The notes beneath the pieces were generated by a model, which saw nothing but the letters and a program-made list of their open reading frames with translations, was not told the origin of the DNA and did not search any database. A stretch of 62,789 nt of DNA from Alistipes sp. (GTDB lineage: Bacteria > Bacteroidota > Bacteroidia > Bacteroidales > Rikenellaceae). The position numbers were made by a program, and so were the translations under genes. Location of the stretch: assembly GCA_017646625.1 (NCBI GenBank), contig JAGCMF010000035.1, positions 1 through 62,789 of the forward strand. Reading direction: 5' to 3'. Positions 18,912 through 29,632 of this stretch are shown here, in pieces (within the stretch, counting starts at the first letter, position 1; each line of letters begins with the position of its first letter).

Positions 18912-18987
18912 CGAAAATTGTAGGATAAGAACTAACAAAGAGGGTTATTTTTTTGCTTCACACACCCAGAACACCTACACCAGCCCA

Positions 18988-20181
18988 TCAGTCGTCGGAG
19001 CCAAGCACCCTACTCCTCTTATATACGAAGAGGGTGTAGAGGGCTATGAGCAGCGTGACGATGCCATTTACAAGGAAGGCGTGTGTGGGCGACGAGTGCT
19101 TGAAGAGCATGTTCGTGAGGTCTAGGATCAGAGGCGCAAGGAGTATGGCGAGGTAGTTAACGGCCATGACAATGGATAGGGCAAGCGTAGAGAGGCGTGG
19201 AGGTGCGTTTGTAGCAGCCTTATCATATATAATAGGTTGCATTACGCCATAGCCAAGGCCCGTGAGCATGGCACCCACAGAGAGTGTTAGGAGTGAGGGG
19301 TGCGACAGCGACATGATTAGTAGTCCCACAGCCATGACAACAAGAGACCACAGGTTGGTGGCACTACCCAGCAGCGCTATGATGCGGTTGAGGATGAATC
19401 CTGGGAGCATGATGGCAAGGAAGAAGAGGGATATGATGAGTCCCGACTTGGTGCTTCCCATGCCCACCTCGGCAGCCAGGTACGAGGTGTTGAAGGTAAC
19501 AACCAACGAGCAGTATGTTATGGCAAAGTAAAAGAGCATAAGGCCCACGATGACACCACCATTGAGTCGTGACTGGCGGTTCTGCGCCCCCGAGGGAGGC
19601 TCGGGCGAGGGCTTGGTGTGCGTAAGTGCCGGCACAAGGATGAGGGTCACAGCAGGCAGTAGGTATACGGCAAAGGCGAAGTGCCACTCCATGTCGGCAA
19701 GGATGCCCACAAGGGATGTGGCGAGCACCAGCGTGAGGTTGTTCACAGCAGAGCTTATACCGAGCTGCTTAACACGGCTATCTCCGGTGAAGTAGTCGAC
19801 GATAAAGCCCGTGGATAGCGGTATTATTATACCAGCACCTATGCCCATGACACCACCGAGGATGATGAGTTCCATGAGACTACGCGAGAGGAGCATGCCC
19901 ACACCACTCAACAGGAAGATGGCGGTGCCGAGCACAAGTAGCCTTATCTTGTTACCACGCACCGACCAGCGACCCGACAGCAGCATGAATGGTATTATGA
20001 GCATCGAGGGCAGCGACTCGAGCATCTCCACCTCCAGCTCACTCGCATGCGGGAATATGGTGTCTAACTTGTCGAGTATAGGCGATATCGCGAGTCCTGG
20101 CAGCGACACCACTGCCGATATAGACCATATGGCCACCACAGCCACAAGGGGCATCATACCCTTACCAGTTTCAATCTTCAT
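18988..20181 (-). CDS. Major facilitator superfamily transporter
   Basis: 397 residues from the ATG at 20181; the longer frame opens at a GTG. Twelve hydrophobic segments are visible, split by a Pro/Ser-rich loop (HTKPSPEPPSGAQNRQ) after the sixth. The loop between segments 2 and 3 has the MFS-like GRWSVRGNKIRLL. The sequence is typical of a drug/sugar-efflux-like inner-membrane transporter, but the substrate is not predictable. Lone gene, divergent from glyA. Confidence 0.85.
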   Translation of the reverse strand: MKIETGKGMMPLVAVVAIWSISAVVSLPGLAISPILDKLDTIFPHASELEVEMLESLPSMLIIPFMLLSGRWSVRGNKIRLLVLGTAIFLLSGVGMLLSRSLMELIILGGVMGIGAGIIIPLSTGFIVDYFTGDSRVKQLGISSAVNNLTLVLATSLVGILADMEWHFAFAVYLLPAVTLILVPALTHTKPSPEPPSGAQNRQSRLNGGVIVGLMLFYFAITYCSLVVTFNTSYLAAEVGMGSTKSGLIISLFFLAIMLPGFILNRIIALLGSATNLWSLVVMAVGLLIMSLSHPSLLTLSVGAMLTGLGYGVMQPIIYDKAATNAPPRLSTLALSIVMAVNYLAILLAPLILDLTNMLFKHSSPTHAFLVNGIVTLLIALYTLFVYKRSRVLGSDD

Positions 20182-20271
20182 AGACGTAGCGTTTTTAGCC
20201 TCCACCGAACAATATACATACCAACCTGATGTGCATAGATGAGATAGAGAGACTATTTTACAGAATTATAT

Positions 20272-20303
20272 TTTGATTTTTAAATTTTATTTTTATATCT
20301 TTG
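20272..20303 (+). promoter_or_regulatory. Promoter of glyA
   Basis: TTTG (20272-20275), 20 nt, TATCTTTG (20296-20303). Confidence 0.78.
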
Positions 20304-20346
20304 TTCGATGGATTAATGATTAAAACCTAAAAACCACATAACTACA

Positions 20347-21627
20347 ATGAACAAGGATTTACAGATTTTTGACTTGATCGCCGAGGAGCGCGCACGTCAG
20401 ATGAAGGGCATAGAGCTTATCGCTTCGGAGAACTTCGTAAGCGACCAGGTGATGGCAGCCATGGGCTCTGTATGCACAAACAAATATGCTGAAGGTTATC
20501 CTGCAGCACGCTACTATGGCGGTTGCGAGGTGGTAGATAAGATTGAGAACCTCGCTATAGAACGCATCTGCAAGCTCTACGGCGCGGAGTATGCAAACGT
20601 GCAGCCACACTCTGGCGCACAGGCTAACATGGCAGTGTTCTTCGCCTGCCTCAAACCAGGTGACACATTCATGGGTCTCGACCTCTCGCACGGCGGCCAC
20701 CTATCACACGGCTCACCAGTAAATATGTCGGGTATGTACTTCAACGCCGTAGCCTACAGACTTAAGGAGGAGACTGGTAACATCGACTACGACGAGATGG
20801 AGGCATTGGCTCTCGAGCACAAGCCAAAGCTCATCGTGGGTGGTGCATCAGCATTCTCACGCGAGTGGGACTACAAGCGCATGCGCGAGATAGCAGATAA
20901 GGTAGGTGCAATACTTCTTGTCGACATGGCCCACACAGCAGGTCTCATCGCAGCTGGCCTTCTCGACAACCCAGTGAAGTATGCTCACATCGTGACATCT
21001 ACAACACACAAGACCCTCCGTGGTCCACGTGGCGGTATCATCCTTATGGGCAAGGACTTCGACAACCCATGGGGCTATACAACACCAAAGGGTGTGGTTA
21101 AGAAGATGTCGCAGATATTGAACTCTGCAGTCTTCCCAGGCATCCAGGGTGGTCCACTCGAGCACGTCATAGCAGCAAAGGCCGTAGCATTTGGCGAGGC
21201 ACTCACAGAGGAGTATCGCGACTACCAGAAGCAGGTGCTCAAGAACTCACAGGCATTGGCCGAGGCACTCACAAAGCGTGGCTACAAGATCGTCTCTGGC
21301 GGTACCGATAACCACCTCATGCTTGTTGACCTACGCACAAAGTTCCCAGAGCTCACAGGTAAGCTTGCGGAGAAGTGCCTCGTAGCTGCCGACATCACAA
21401 CAAACAAGAACATGGTGCCTTTCGACTCACGCACCCCATTCACAACATCGGGCTTGCGCTTCGGTACTCCAGCCATCACATCACGTGGCGTTAAGGAGGA
21501 TAAGATGGACTACATCGCCGAGCTCATCGACCGTGTACTCTCTGACCCAGAGAACGAGGAGAACATCGCAGCTGTACGCAAGGATGTGAACGCTATGATG
21601 TCGGAGTATCCTCTCTTTGCATGGTAG
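20347..21627 (+). CDS. glyA: Serine hydroxymethyltransferase
   Basis: 426 residues, normal for SHMT. The PLP enzyme interconverts serine and glycine with tetrahydrofolate and supplies one-carbon units. Seen: [52 protein letters not shown], and the PLP lysine in [15 protein letters not shown]. Strong promoter upstream; a small lipoprotein gene follows after 51 bp without an intervening terminator. Confidence 0.98.
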   Translation: MNKDLQIFDLIAEERARQMKGIELIASENFVSDQVMAAMGSVCTNKYAEGYPAARYYGGCEVVDKIENLAIERICKLYGAEYANVQPHSGAQANMAVFFACLKPGDTFMGLDLSHGGHLSHGSPVNMSGMYFNAVAYRLKEETGNIDYDEMEALALEHKPKLIVGGASAFSREWDYKRMREIADKVGAILLVDMAHTAGLIAAGLLDNPVKYAHIVTSTTHKTLRGPRGGIILMGKDFDNPWGYTTPKGVVKKMSQILNSAVFPGIQGGPLEHVIAAKAVAFGEALTEEYRDYQKQVLKNSQALAEALTKRGYKIVSGGTDNHLMLVDLRTKFPELTGKLAEKCLVAADITTNKNMVPFDSRTPFTTSGLRFGTPAITSRGVKEDKMDYIAELIDRVLSDPENEENIAAVRKDVNAMMSEYPLFAW

Positions 21628-21678
21628 TGAAGCACCCAAATAGGAAAGAACAGACTAACCTTATATAAACTTTATACT

Positions 21679-21933
21679 ATGAAAAAGTTATTCATAATAA
21701 TGGCGTTTGCAGGCGTTATGGCAGCTTGCGGCGGTGAGGGTAAGAAGCAGGCAGCTGATGAGGCAGAGAAGTCACTTGCGGAGCAGATTATTGAGGCAAG
21801 AGCTAATGGTGACGATGAGCAGCTTGGTTTACTCATGGTTCAATTCTACGAGCTTCCCCAAGCGGAGCAGGATGAAATAATGAGTGAGCTTGCCGAGTAT
21901 GAGGCTGTATTGTATGGCCCAGAGGCGGGTTGA
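21679..21933 (+). CDS. Small lipoprotein
   Basis: 84 residues. Residues 1-16 form a lipoprotein signal peptide with lipobox MAAC and lipidated Cys17 (GGEGKK follows). The remainder is acidic and helical with many Glu and Gln. No family recognised. It lies between glyA and an intrinsic terminator and may be read through from glyA. Confidence 0.72.
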   Translation: MKKLFIIMAFAGVMAACGGEGKKQAADEAEKSLAEQIIEARANGDDEQLGLLMVQFYELPQAEQDEIMSELAEYEAVLYGPEAG

Positions 21934-21953
21934 TTTGTGACCTACACTAAAGC

Positions 21954-21992
21954 ATGGGGTTGTCCACAGGTTGGGCGACCCCATATTTTTTC
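21954..21992 (+). terminator. Intrinsic terminator after glyA and the small lipoprotein
   Basis: Stem atggggttgtcc / gggcgaccccat with G-U pairs, followed by six T. Confidence 0.82.
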
Positions 21993-22106
21993 TTCGCCCC
22001 TCCCCCGACACAAGGGTTAAATACCGCCAGAACGTCTAAAAATGAGCATTACGGCGAAATTTTGAGAAAAGAGACCGCACACCACCCCACTTTTCAGGCA
22101 TAAATG

Positions 22107-22137
22107 TTGGCAGAACGAAAATTTTAACGTAAATTTG
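22107..22137 (+). promoter_or_regulatory. Promoter of gyrA
   Basis: TTG (22107-22109), 20 nt, TAAATTTG (22130-22137), leaving a leader of about 70 nt. Confidence 0.65.
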
Positions 22138-22214
22138 CGAGTCTATATATGAATATATATAGGCTACGGACATGGGTCCACCCAACGAAGGAACGAAATA
22201 TAACATTTTGAGAT

Positions 22215-24782
22215 ATGAGTGAAGAGTTAAACAACGTAGGTACTACCGGCCGTATAGTGCAGGTAAACCTTGAAGAGCAGATGAAGTCGGCATACATCGA
22301 CTACTCAATGTCGGTGATTGTGTCGCGTGCACTGCCCGATGTGCGTGACGGTCTAAAGCCCGTACACCGTCGTATCCTCTACGATATGTCGGCAGAGCTC
22401 AACCTATACTCTGACAAGCCAACACGTAAGAGTGCACGTATCGTCGGTGATGTGCTCGGTAAGTTCCACCCACACGGCGATAGCTCGGTATACGAGGCTA
22501 TGGTGCGTATGGCACAGGACTGGGCTATGCGCTACCCTTTGGTTGAGGGTCAGGGTAACTTCGGTTCTATGGACGGCGACTCGGCAGCGGCAATGCGTTA
22601 CACCGAGGCACGCATGCAGAAGATTACTGACGAGGTGATGGCCGACATCGACAAGGAGACAATCGACTGGGGCATGAACTTTGACGACACGTTGAAGGAA
22701 CCCACAGTGCTTCCCACAAAGATTCCATTGCTTCTTGTCAACGGTGCAAGCGGTATCGCCGTTGGTATGGCAACAAACATGGCACCACACAACCTCGGCG
22801 AGGTGGTGGATGCCTGCTGCGCATATATCGACAACCCAGAGTGCGAGTGCGAGGAACTCCTCGACTACGTCAAGGGCCCCGACTTCCCTACTGGAGGTAT
22901 CATATATGGCTACGAGGGTGTCAAGGAGGCGCTGCTCACAGGTCGTGGTAGAGTGGTCATGCGTGCCAAGACAGAGATTGAGCACACAGCCTCTGGTCGC
23001 GAGTGCATCGTCATCACCGAGATACCATACATGGTCAACAAGGCCGAGATGATTAAGCGCATCGCCGACCTCATCAACGAGAAGAAGATCGACGGCATAT
23101 CATACATCAACGATGAGTCGGACCGTCAGGGATTGCGCATAGTGATAATCCTCAAGCAGGATGCCGTGGCCAACGTGGTGCTCAACACACTATACAAGAA
23201 TACGCCACTGCAGTCATCATTTGCGGTTAACAACATCGCACTTGTCAATGGCCGCCCACAGCTGCTCAACCTTCGTGACCTCATACGCCACTTCGTAGAC
23301 CACCGTCACGACGTGATTATTCGTCGTTCGCGCTACGACCTGCAGAAGGCCGAGGAACGTCTTCACATAGTCAAGGGTCTGCTCATCGCGCAGGACAACA
23401 TCGACGAGGTGGTGCACATCATCCGTTCATCGAAGACCGGCGACGAGGCACGCACACGTCTTCAGGAACGCTTCGGATTAAGCGAGCTACAGACATCTGC
23501 AATCCTCGAGATGCGCCTACGTCAGCTCACAGGACTACAGCGTGAGCAGCTCGAGAATGAGCATGCCGAGCTTGTTAAGACCATCGACTACCTCAACGCT
23601 GTGCTTGCGAATGTCGATATGCAGATGCAGATAATCAAGGATGAGCTACTCGAGATGAAGGAGAAGTATGGCGACGAACGTCGTTCAGAGATAATCTACT
23701 CATCCGAGGAGTTTAACCCCGAGGACTTCTATGCTGATGACGACATGGTAATCACAATCTCGCATATGGGCTACATCAAGCGTACGCCACTTGCCGAGTA
23801 CCGCACACAGAACCGTGGTGGTAAGGGTGCCAAGGGTAGCGCAACACGCGACGAGGACTTCATTGAGCACATCTACGTGGCATCAATGCACAACACGATG
23901 ATGTTCTTCACGGAGATGGGTCGCTGCTATTGGCTCAAGGTATACCAGATACCCGAGGGCACACGTTCATCGAAGGGCCGCGCAATACAGAACGTCATAC
24001 AGATTGATCCAGGCGATAAGGTACGTGCATACATCAACGTCAAGAACCTCAACGACAAGGACTTTGTAGAGAACAACTACCTTGTGATGTGTACAAAGCG
24101 TGGTATTGTCAAGAAGACAACCCTCGAGGCATATTCACGTCCACGTACTAACGGTGTCAATGCAATCGTTATTAGAGAGGGAGACCAGCTCTTGGAGGTT
24201 AAGCTCACCAGCGGCAATGCCGAGGTTATGATTGCCACACGCGAGGGTCGTGCCATCCGCTTCAATGAGTCTACAGTACGCCCTATGGGCCGTGTAAGCT
24301 CGGGCGTGAGAGCCATCTCTATTGAGGATAACAACGAGGTTATCGGCATGATAGCCATCGAGCCAGAGTCGAAGGAGGATGTACTCGTACTCTCGGAGAA
24401 TGGTTACGGTAAGCGTACTGACCTCGACGAGTACCGCGTAACAAACCGTGGTGGTAAGGGTGTCAAGACTATTAACATCACCGAGAAGACTGGTCAGTTG
24501 ATATCTATCCAGGCCGTTACCGACGATAACGACCTTATGATCATCAACCGTTCGGGTCTCACAATACGCACCTCCGCAGACCAGATTCGCGTTGCTGGCC
24601 GCGCAACACAGGGTGTTAAGGTTATAGACCTCCGCGAGGGTGACTCTATCGCCTCTGTGACCGCCGTGCCAAAGACCGAGGAGGATGAGGCAGATGCAAC
24701 AATCATCGCTAATGGTGAGGGTACTGAAGGGGGCGCAGAGGTAGCCGAGACTACGGAGGCAACAACACAGAGTAACGAATAA
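22215..24782 (+). CDS. gyrA: DNA gyrase subunit A
   Basis: 855 residues. With GyrB it introduces negative supercoils using ATP. Seen: catalytic Tyr129 in [10 protein letters not shown], the quinolone-binding region [15 protein letters not shown] with Ser90 (E. coli Ser83) and Glu94 (E. coli Asp87), and a C-terminal beta-pinwheel with GyrA-box-like QNRGGKG and a second TNRGGKG copy. These identify GyrA rather than ParC. The tail is acidic. The TPR gene follows after 23 bp. Ser90 is the susceptible-type residue; Glu at 94 may be the lineage norm. Confidence 0.97.
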   Translation: MSEELNNVGTTGRIVQVNLEEQMKSAYIDYSMSVIVSRALPDVRDGLKPVHRRILYDMSAELNLYSDKPTRKSARIVGDVLGKFHPHGDSSVYEAMVRMAQDWAMRYPLVEGQGNFGSMDGDSAAAMRYTEARMQKITDEVMADIDKETIDWGMNFDDTLKEPTVLPTKIPLLLVNGASGIAVGMATNMAPHNLGEVVDACCAYIDNPECECEELLDYVKGPDFPTGGIIYGYEGVKEALLTGRGRVVMRAKTEIEHTASGRECIVITEIPYMVNKAEMIKRIADLINEKKIDGISYINDESDRQGLRIVIILKQDAVANVVLNTLYKNTPLQSSFAVNNIALVNGRPQLLNLRDLIRHFVDHRHDVIIRRSRYDLQKAEERLHIVKGLLIAQDNIDEVVHIIRSSKTGDEARTRLQERFGLSELQTSAILEMRLRQLTGLQREQLENEHAELVKTIDYLNAVLANVDMQMQIIKDELLEMKEKYGDERRSEIIYSSEEFNPEDFYADDDMVITISHMGYIKRTPLAEYRTQNRGGKGAKGSATRDEDFIEHIYVASMHNTMMFFTEMGRCYWLKVYQIPEGTRSSKGRAIQNVIQIDPGDKVRAYINVKNLNDKDFVENNYLVMCTKRGIVKKTTLEAYSRPRTNGVNAIVIREGDQLLEVKLTSGNAEVMIATREGRAIRFNESTVRPMGRVSSGVRAISIEDNNEVIGMIAIEPESKEDVLVLSENGYGKRTDLDEYRVTNRGGKGVKTINITEKTGQLISIQAVTDDNDLMIINRSGLTIRTSADQIRVAGRATQGVKVIDLREGDSIASVTAVPKTEEDEADATIIANGEGTEGGAEVAETTEATTQSNE

Positions 24783-24805
24783 TTTAACTATAACAATTTT
24801 TCACT

Positions 24806-26161
24806 ATGAAGAAGGTTTTATTTTTGGCTGTTGCAATGCTGATGTTCGCATTGCCCGCCGCAAATGCACAGAAGGTTAACACCAGCTCGGAGGTTGCAAA
24901 GCTCGAGAAGGCTGATGCTGCCGTATTGGATGCAAAGAAGGGTCTCAAGGCTGCCACATGGATTGCACGTGGTAATGCCTACACTAACGCCTTTATAGCG
25001 CCTACAAAGGAGCTTGGTCGTGGTGTACCCGAGCAGATGCTCATGATGAATGTTGGTCGTCCAGAGGGCGCCATCCAGGCAGAGTTTATGGGTGCGCCAG
25101 CCATCGTTTACCAGTATGAGTACGTAGACGTATACGTAGTTAACGGTATGATCGAGGGTTGGAATCAGAAGAAGGCTATTAAGGATAACGTAGCAGAGAT
25201 TGCTATCGAGTCATTCGCAAAGGCTTACGAGCTTGACCCAAAGCAGGCATCAAAGATCTCGGCTGGTTGTGCTAACCTCGCTAACGCCTTGGTGCAGCAG
25301 GGTGAGGCCCTCAACAACTTGGGCAAGGTAAGCGAGGCATCACGCGCTTTCGAGCTCGCATACAACGCACAGTGCATAGTTCCAGAGTTCGAGGAGGATG
25401 GTGGCAACCTCTTTAACGCCGGTTTGCTCATGACAATGCACGCATCAACACTCCAGGGCGAGGAGGCTATCGCAGCATTCAAGAAGGGTGAGGAGATTTT
25501 CACACGTGCTCTCGAGGCTGGCTACGATGATGGCGCTGGCAACATCTACTACTTCCTCTTCCACTGCTACTATGGCCAGAAGGATGTAAACCGCGACGAG
25601 TACCTCGCAAAGGCGAAGGAGACATTGCTCACAGGTATCAAACTATACCCCAAGAACAACACTATCCTCGATGGTCTCATGCAGCTCTACACTGCAGAGG
25701 AGGGTGTAGGTGATCCAGCAGAGCTCACAGCAATGATTGAGACATCGCTTGCTGATGATCCTACAAACTACGACTTGTGGTTTGGCCGTGGCCGTGTATA
25801 CAACGCGTTGAAGAACTACGACGAGTGTATCAAGTCATTCGAGAAGTGTGTTGAGTTGCGTCCTGATGAGTTCGAGTCTAACTTCTACACTGGCTACTTC
25901 ATCATCGAGAAGGCTAATGCACAGGTTGAGGCGTTGAACAGCAATGCCGGCTTGACATACGACGAGTATGAGGCTGAAAACGCAAAGATTAACCTCATCT
26001 ACGCAGAGGCTATTCCATGGTTAGAGAAGGCTCACACGATCAACCCTACTGATGGCGCTACTATCGAGTACCTCAACTCACTATGCTTCCGTCTACGTGA
26101 CATGGATGGCATGATGGATAAGTACAACAAGTACCACGAGCTATACATGCAGATGCGATAA
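24806..26161 (+). CDS. Exported TPR-repeat protein
   Basis: 451 residues with signal peptide MKKVLFLAVAMLMFALPAANAQ (cut after residue 21 or so). The mature part is helical with several tetratricopeptide-like repeats, for example YDLWFGRGRVYNALKNYDECIKSF around residues 312-336 and AIPWLEKAHTINPTDGATI near the end. TPRs scaffold protein contacts; here that would be in the periplasm. It lies 23 bp after gyrA and is followed by a strong terminator, so it probably shares the gyrA transcript. No enzyme motif. Confidence 0.85.
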   Translation: MKKVLFLAVAMLMFALPAANAQKVNTSSEVAKLEKADAAVLDAKKGLKAATWIARGNAYTNAFIAPTKELGRGVPEQMLMMNVGRPEGAIQAEFMGAPAIVYQYEYVDVYVVNGMIEGWNQKKAIKDNVAEIAIESFAKAYELDPKQASKISAGCANLANALVQQGEALNNLGKVSEASRAFELAYNAQCIVPEFEEDGGNLFNAGLLMTMHASTLQGEEAIAAFKKGEEIFTRALEAGYDDGAGNIYYFLFHCYYGQKDVNRDEYLAKAKETLLTGIKLYPKNNTILDGLMQLYTAEEGVGDPAELTAMIETSLADDPTNYDLWFGRGRVYNALKNYDECIKSFEKCVELRPDEFESNFYTGYFIIEKANAQVEALNSNAGLTYDEYEAENAKINLIYAEAIPWLEKAHTINPTDGATIEYLNSLCFRLRDMDGMMDKYNKYHELYMQMR

Positions 26162-26184
26162 TAAAGATATGTTTTAATAGCAGA

Positions 26185-26222
26185 GGGGATGACTAATTTG
26201 TTTTAGTCATCCCCATTTTTTT
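26185..26222 (+). terminator. Intrinsic terminator after gyrA-TPR
   Basis: A perfect 11-bp stem ggggatgacta / tagtcatcccc with an 8-nt loop and seven or more T. Confidence 0.9.
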
Positions 26223-26260
26223 GTCTGGCACTTGAATGATAATATGCTTTTTGTGGTACC

Positions 26261-27216
26261 CTACCACGGATACTTACCACCACGAATAATCATCTTACGC
26301 AACGGGCACTCATCACACCGACCACGCCTACAGTACTCCACAGAGAGCTGAATAACACCCTGGCTCTCGAAGGCTGAATGGATGGCGAAGATGTCGAAGC
26401 CCCAGAGTTTAGTGTATCTATTCTCCTCGCCAGGTAGATCATAAAGAAGCTCCATAGCGCGCATATTATAGTCGTCCGTCTGCTCGATATAGTCGTGGGT
26501 GTAGATGAAAGGTATCAAGACGTTTACCGCCATCTTTGTTGCCAGCACCTGGCTTAAAAAGATGAAGTATCTCTTGTTGGCAAGGCCTGATAGTAGTTCA
26601 ACCCAATAGTCGGAGGTGGGTGCAGAGAACATGAAATATGCGAACTTACCACTGTTATTGAGCAGCGAGTCGTTACTTATACAGTTGCGATGGTAGCATG
26701 CGGCGAGCTGCACAAGACGCAGCGTATGTTCACAATATCCATAGTTTGCGCTAAACGACCACTCGTGTGCCGACATAGGCACGATGTTATATTTGCACGA
26801 CAGACGTCTAAACTCGCGCCTCAACATCTCTATATAGTCATCATCCTCGGGCAACAGATCAAGAAGGCCTGCGCTACCGAGCATTATAGCCTCAAGATTT
26901 GTCACAGACCTCTTCTCGCGCAACAGCATATGCACATTGACGATAGAGGCATAGCGTTCTGCTGCGTCACCATTGTTGGCATCGCAGAGAAAACGTAGTA
27001 GCAGAACGTGTAGCGTCTGCAGTCAGTCGCCGTAGTAATGGTCACAGATACGCCATATGGCTGCACTCTTACGCTGCAAGCGTTCTACGACGAGATCTAT
27101 GAGCACCGATTCGCGAGAGGCTGGCGATAGCAACTTCATAAGATGGGGACAAATGAGGTCTACATTAGGATTGTAGAAGACATCACTACCAACATTATCG
27201 CGCATAACATAACGTG
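26261..27216 (-). pseudogene. DUF2851 family protein, 5'-truncated with an in-frame TGA
   Basis: Reading the minus strand in one frame from 27216 gives a continuous DUF2851-like sequence broken only by TGA at 27023-27025. Before it stands VERLQRKSAAIWRICDHYYGD, after it LQTLHVLLLRFLCDANNGD, and family members normally have GDW at this place, so the stop looks like TGG changed to TGA. The C-terminal part (IMLGSAGLL, QLSVEYCRRGRCDECPL) is intact. The N-terminal half of the family, roughly 170 residues, is missing; the homology begins right after the stop of the upstream MIP18-type gene. Two separate lesions point to a dead gene. Confidence 0.82.
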
Positions 27217-27546
27217 TTATAAAAGGTTCAGTTCAAGGAGTGCCTCCTCCGACATCATCGACTTATCCCACTGTGGCTCGAAGGTGAGTGTTATGTTTAC
27301 CTTCTCCACACCCGGCACCTTGCTCACCTCGCGATGTATATCCTCAAGGAGCATATCCGCCATAGGACAATTAGGGGCTGTAAGGGTCATAATGATATCA
27401 GCAGTACCTGTAGGGTCATAGTTAATCTCATATATAAGACCGAGGTCGTAGATGTTAACAGGGATCTCGGGGTCGTATATATTCTTAAGCGTAAGAACAA
27501 TGTTCTTCTCTACAGCAAGAATCTCTTCGGGTGTCATCATTACCAT
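27217..27546 (-). CDS. MIP18/DUF59 family iron-sulfur assembly protein (SufT-like)
   Basis: 109 residues. The sequence IYDPEIPVNIYDLGLIYEI and MTLTAPNCPMADML, with a single conserved Cys, is the MIP18/DUF59 signature, found in SufT and PaaD proteins that help mature iron-sulfur proteins. Start overlaps the stop of sufE by 1 bp, so the two are translationally coupled and probably act in the same pathway. Methionines at positions 1, 3 and 4 make the exact start uncertain. Confidence 0.9.
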   Translation of the reverse strand: MVMMTPEEILAVEKNIVLTLKNIYDPEIPVNIYDLGLIYEINYDPTGTADIIMTLTAPNCPMADMLLEDIHREVSKVPGVEKVNITLTFEPQWDKSMMSEEALLELNLL

Positions 27547-27971
27547 TATTGGTTTACCGTTTGTGTGAAAACTAATGCATCGAGTTTCATCTGTGCTACC
27601 ATGGCACGCAGACCATTGCTACGTGTGGGTGATAGGTTCTCGCCGAGACCTATAGCATCGATGAAGTAGAGGTCCATGTCTGCGGCCTCCTGTGGTGTGC
27701 GACCATTCATAACCCTCACAAGGAGTGATATGATGCCCTTGGTGATTATAGCATCGCTATCTGCCGTATACGACATCCTACCATCACGTAGCTCCGAGGC
27801 TACCCACACACGCGACTGGCAACCCTCAATGAGGTACTTCTCCGTGCGCTTGCTCTCATCAATAGCGGGCAACGAATCACTCAAGCTGATAAGGTAATCA
27901 TACTTATCGAGCCAATCATCGAACATCGAGAACTCCTCGATTATAGCATCCTGTATATTATCGTTTTTCAT
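27546..27971 (-). CDS. sufE: Cysteine desulfuration protein SufE
   Basis: 141 residues. SufE takes persulfide sulfur from the desulfurase SufS and passes it to the SufBCD scaffold. The acceptor Cys is in EGCQSRVWV (residues 49-57), and the family ending GLGENLSPTRSNGL is present. It is coupled to the MIP18-type gene. SufS and SufBCD are not in this window. No Suf regulator site recognised. Confidence 0.93.
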   Translation of the reverse strand: MKNDNIQDAIIEEFSMFDDWLDKYDYLISLSDSLPAIDESKRTEKYLIEGCQSRVWVASELRDGRMSYTADSDAIITKGIISLLVRVMNGRTPQEAADMDLYFIDAIGLGENLSPTRSNGLRAMVAQMKLDALVFTQTVNQ

Positions 27972-27992
27972 ATATCTTTATTATTACATTAT

Positions 27993-29618
27993 CTATCTTG
28001 CGCTCTCAACAACCTCTATCATAGGACGTGCCTCGGAGGCCCAGGGCTGCGTGATGCCCATGATATAGGATATTGTGGGGGCAACCTCAACAATGCTTAC
28101 ACCACGGCCAACATGCTGTGGAGCAAGAGCCGCGCCATAGATTATAAGAGGCACACGCCTATCGTAGTTATATCCTGCGTGCGACGTTGAACGGTAGTCA
28201 CGACTCTCAACCATCCAGCCAGGCATGAAATCTATGACCACATCTCCAGAACGTGTCGCATGGAACGACTGCTGCATAAGATACTGACGTCCCTCACCAT
28301 AGCCTATATTACGCAACGACGTAGCAGAGATGGCAGTAGCAACACCTCGCAACTGCAAAAGGAATACAGCAACCTCCTCGCGTATGGTAGCTATGTCGAG
28401 ATGCTTGGCGTGCAACACCGCATGATTGAGGTATATGGCATTGTTTGCAAAGCCCAACACATAGGTATCCGAGCCATAGCGAGCACCCAAAAAGGCATTC
28501 ACTATAACCTCCATCTGGCGATGATTAAACCTCTCTCGTTCCCCACCCCCAACAGGATTATATGATGGTGCTGTGCCATGTGCCGAGGTTAGCACCACAA
28601 CAACATCATCGTGGTTATCAACCTGCGCATATAGGTATACGAGGAAGTCGGCAATATCTGCGTCAAGCCTATAGAGCATATCCTCATACTCAATAGACTC
28701 GGGGCCATAGTTCTCGACAATATAGCGTGCTGGGTCGAGAGATATGTTGAGTACATCGGGCACCTCATCACTACCAAGGCCCTCCTGTGCAATGGCCTGT
28801 GCAGCAAACTTCAGGAGCATGGTATTTCCAGATGGCGTATAACACATCTGCTCATATAGCGTCTCGCCATGCTTCAGCTCAACATCTGTAATGAGCTTTG
28901 TAGTACGACCTTTGATACCCTCAACCACAGCAACCTCACTATTATGATAGCGCATGACATCGCCAATAGGCTCCCAGCGACCAAGGCTATATAGAGCATT
29001 GCCGCCCTCACTATTATATCTCTCTACCCATGCAGGTAGCGAATTTAGATATGCTGCTGACGTCGTCCAATATGTCTTATTCTTCTCCACCCAATATGCC
29101 ACACCCGACTTACCATTAAGTGTTATTGCCGAAAGGGGATCAACGGCAACGGTAATCTGCTTACTACGACCATCGGCATATAGCATCATGTCGCCAAGCG
29201 TAGGCGCTGTCAAGCGATGTGGCGAGCAACAGATGGCACCCGTGCTGAATGGCACAGGATGCGACTTACTATCGGCAATGAGGCTTACTATCGAGGAGTC
29301 TACGTGGCTCCACCATCTTGCACCAATCACACCATGGACAGTGGGATGTGCTCCTGTGGCGAAGGTAGCAAGACCCGCAGGCGTAGAGGTATTGGCATAG
29401 TCATAGTAGGCATCGTCACAAACAACACCTCCATCCAATAGTCGTCTAAAGCCTCCTGGCTGGAAGTTATCGGCATAGCGCACCATATCCTCGGCACGCA
29501 TACTGCCAACAACAATGTTCACAACAAGGCGTGGTGCTCCTGCCGAGACATCACACAACGATAGGACTATAGCAACAAGGAGTAGAACTCCATGGGTAAA
29601 AATCTTTCTCATACTCAT
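27993..29618 (-). CDS. Exported alkaline-phosphatase-fold protein, metal ligands mostly lost
   Basis: 541 residues from ATG 29618. The -7 element TAACTTTG (29628-29635, minus) rules out the ATG at 29630; 29612 is also possible. Signal peptide, then the fold of PafA-like type I phosphodiesterases: VVNIVVGSMRAEDM, NTSTPAGLATFATGAHP, SLDPARYIVENYGPESIEYED, VVLTSAHGTAPS, NYDRRVPLIIYG. In active enzymes the metal ligands would be Asp (VVDQMR), Asp and His (TDYVGH), Asp-His (DHG) and a last His. Here they read Gly, Arg, Glu, Ala-His and Arg. Only the candidate Thr nucleophile and one His remain, so this is probably a non-catalytic relative. Confidence 0.85.
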   Translation of the reverse strand: MSMRKIFTHGVLLLVAIVLSLCDVSAGAPRLVVNIVVGSMRAEDMVRYADNFQPGGFRRLLDGGVVCDDAYYDYANTSTPAGLATFATGAHPTVHGVIGARWWSHVDSSIVSLIADSKSHPVPFSTGAICCSPHRLTAPTLGDMMLYADGRSKQITVAVDPLSAITLNGKSGVAYWVEKNKTYWTTSAAYLNSLPAWVERYNSEGGNALYSLGRWEPIGDVMRYHNSEVAVVEGIKGRTTKLITDVELKHGETLYEQMCYTPSGNTMLLKFAAQAIAQEGLGSDEVPDVLNISLDPARYIVENYGPESIEYEDMLYRLDADIADFLVYLYAQVDNHDDVVVVLTSAHGTAPSYNPVGGGERERFNHRQMEVIVNAFLGARYGSDTYVLGFANNAIYLNHAVLHAKHLDIATIREEVAVFLLQLRGVATAISATSLRNIGYGEGRQYLMQQSFHATRSGDVVIDFMPGWMVESRDYRSTSHAGYNYDRRVPLIIYGAALAPQHVGRGVSIVEVAPTISYIMGITQPWASEARPMIEVVESAR

Positions 29619-29632
29619 AAAACGACGCAAAG

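Noticed and set aside
22045-22085. Possible fifth palindromic element (atgagcatt, attttgag words) before gyrA
   Set aside because: Only two short words match; the rest of the core and the paired arms are missing.
27023-27025. UGA recoded as Trp or selenocysteine in the DUF2851 gene
   Set aside because: TGG is used for Trp throughout the window, no selenocysteine insertion structure is recognised, and the gene also lacks its 5' half.
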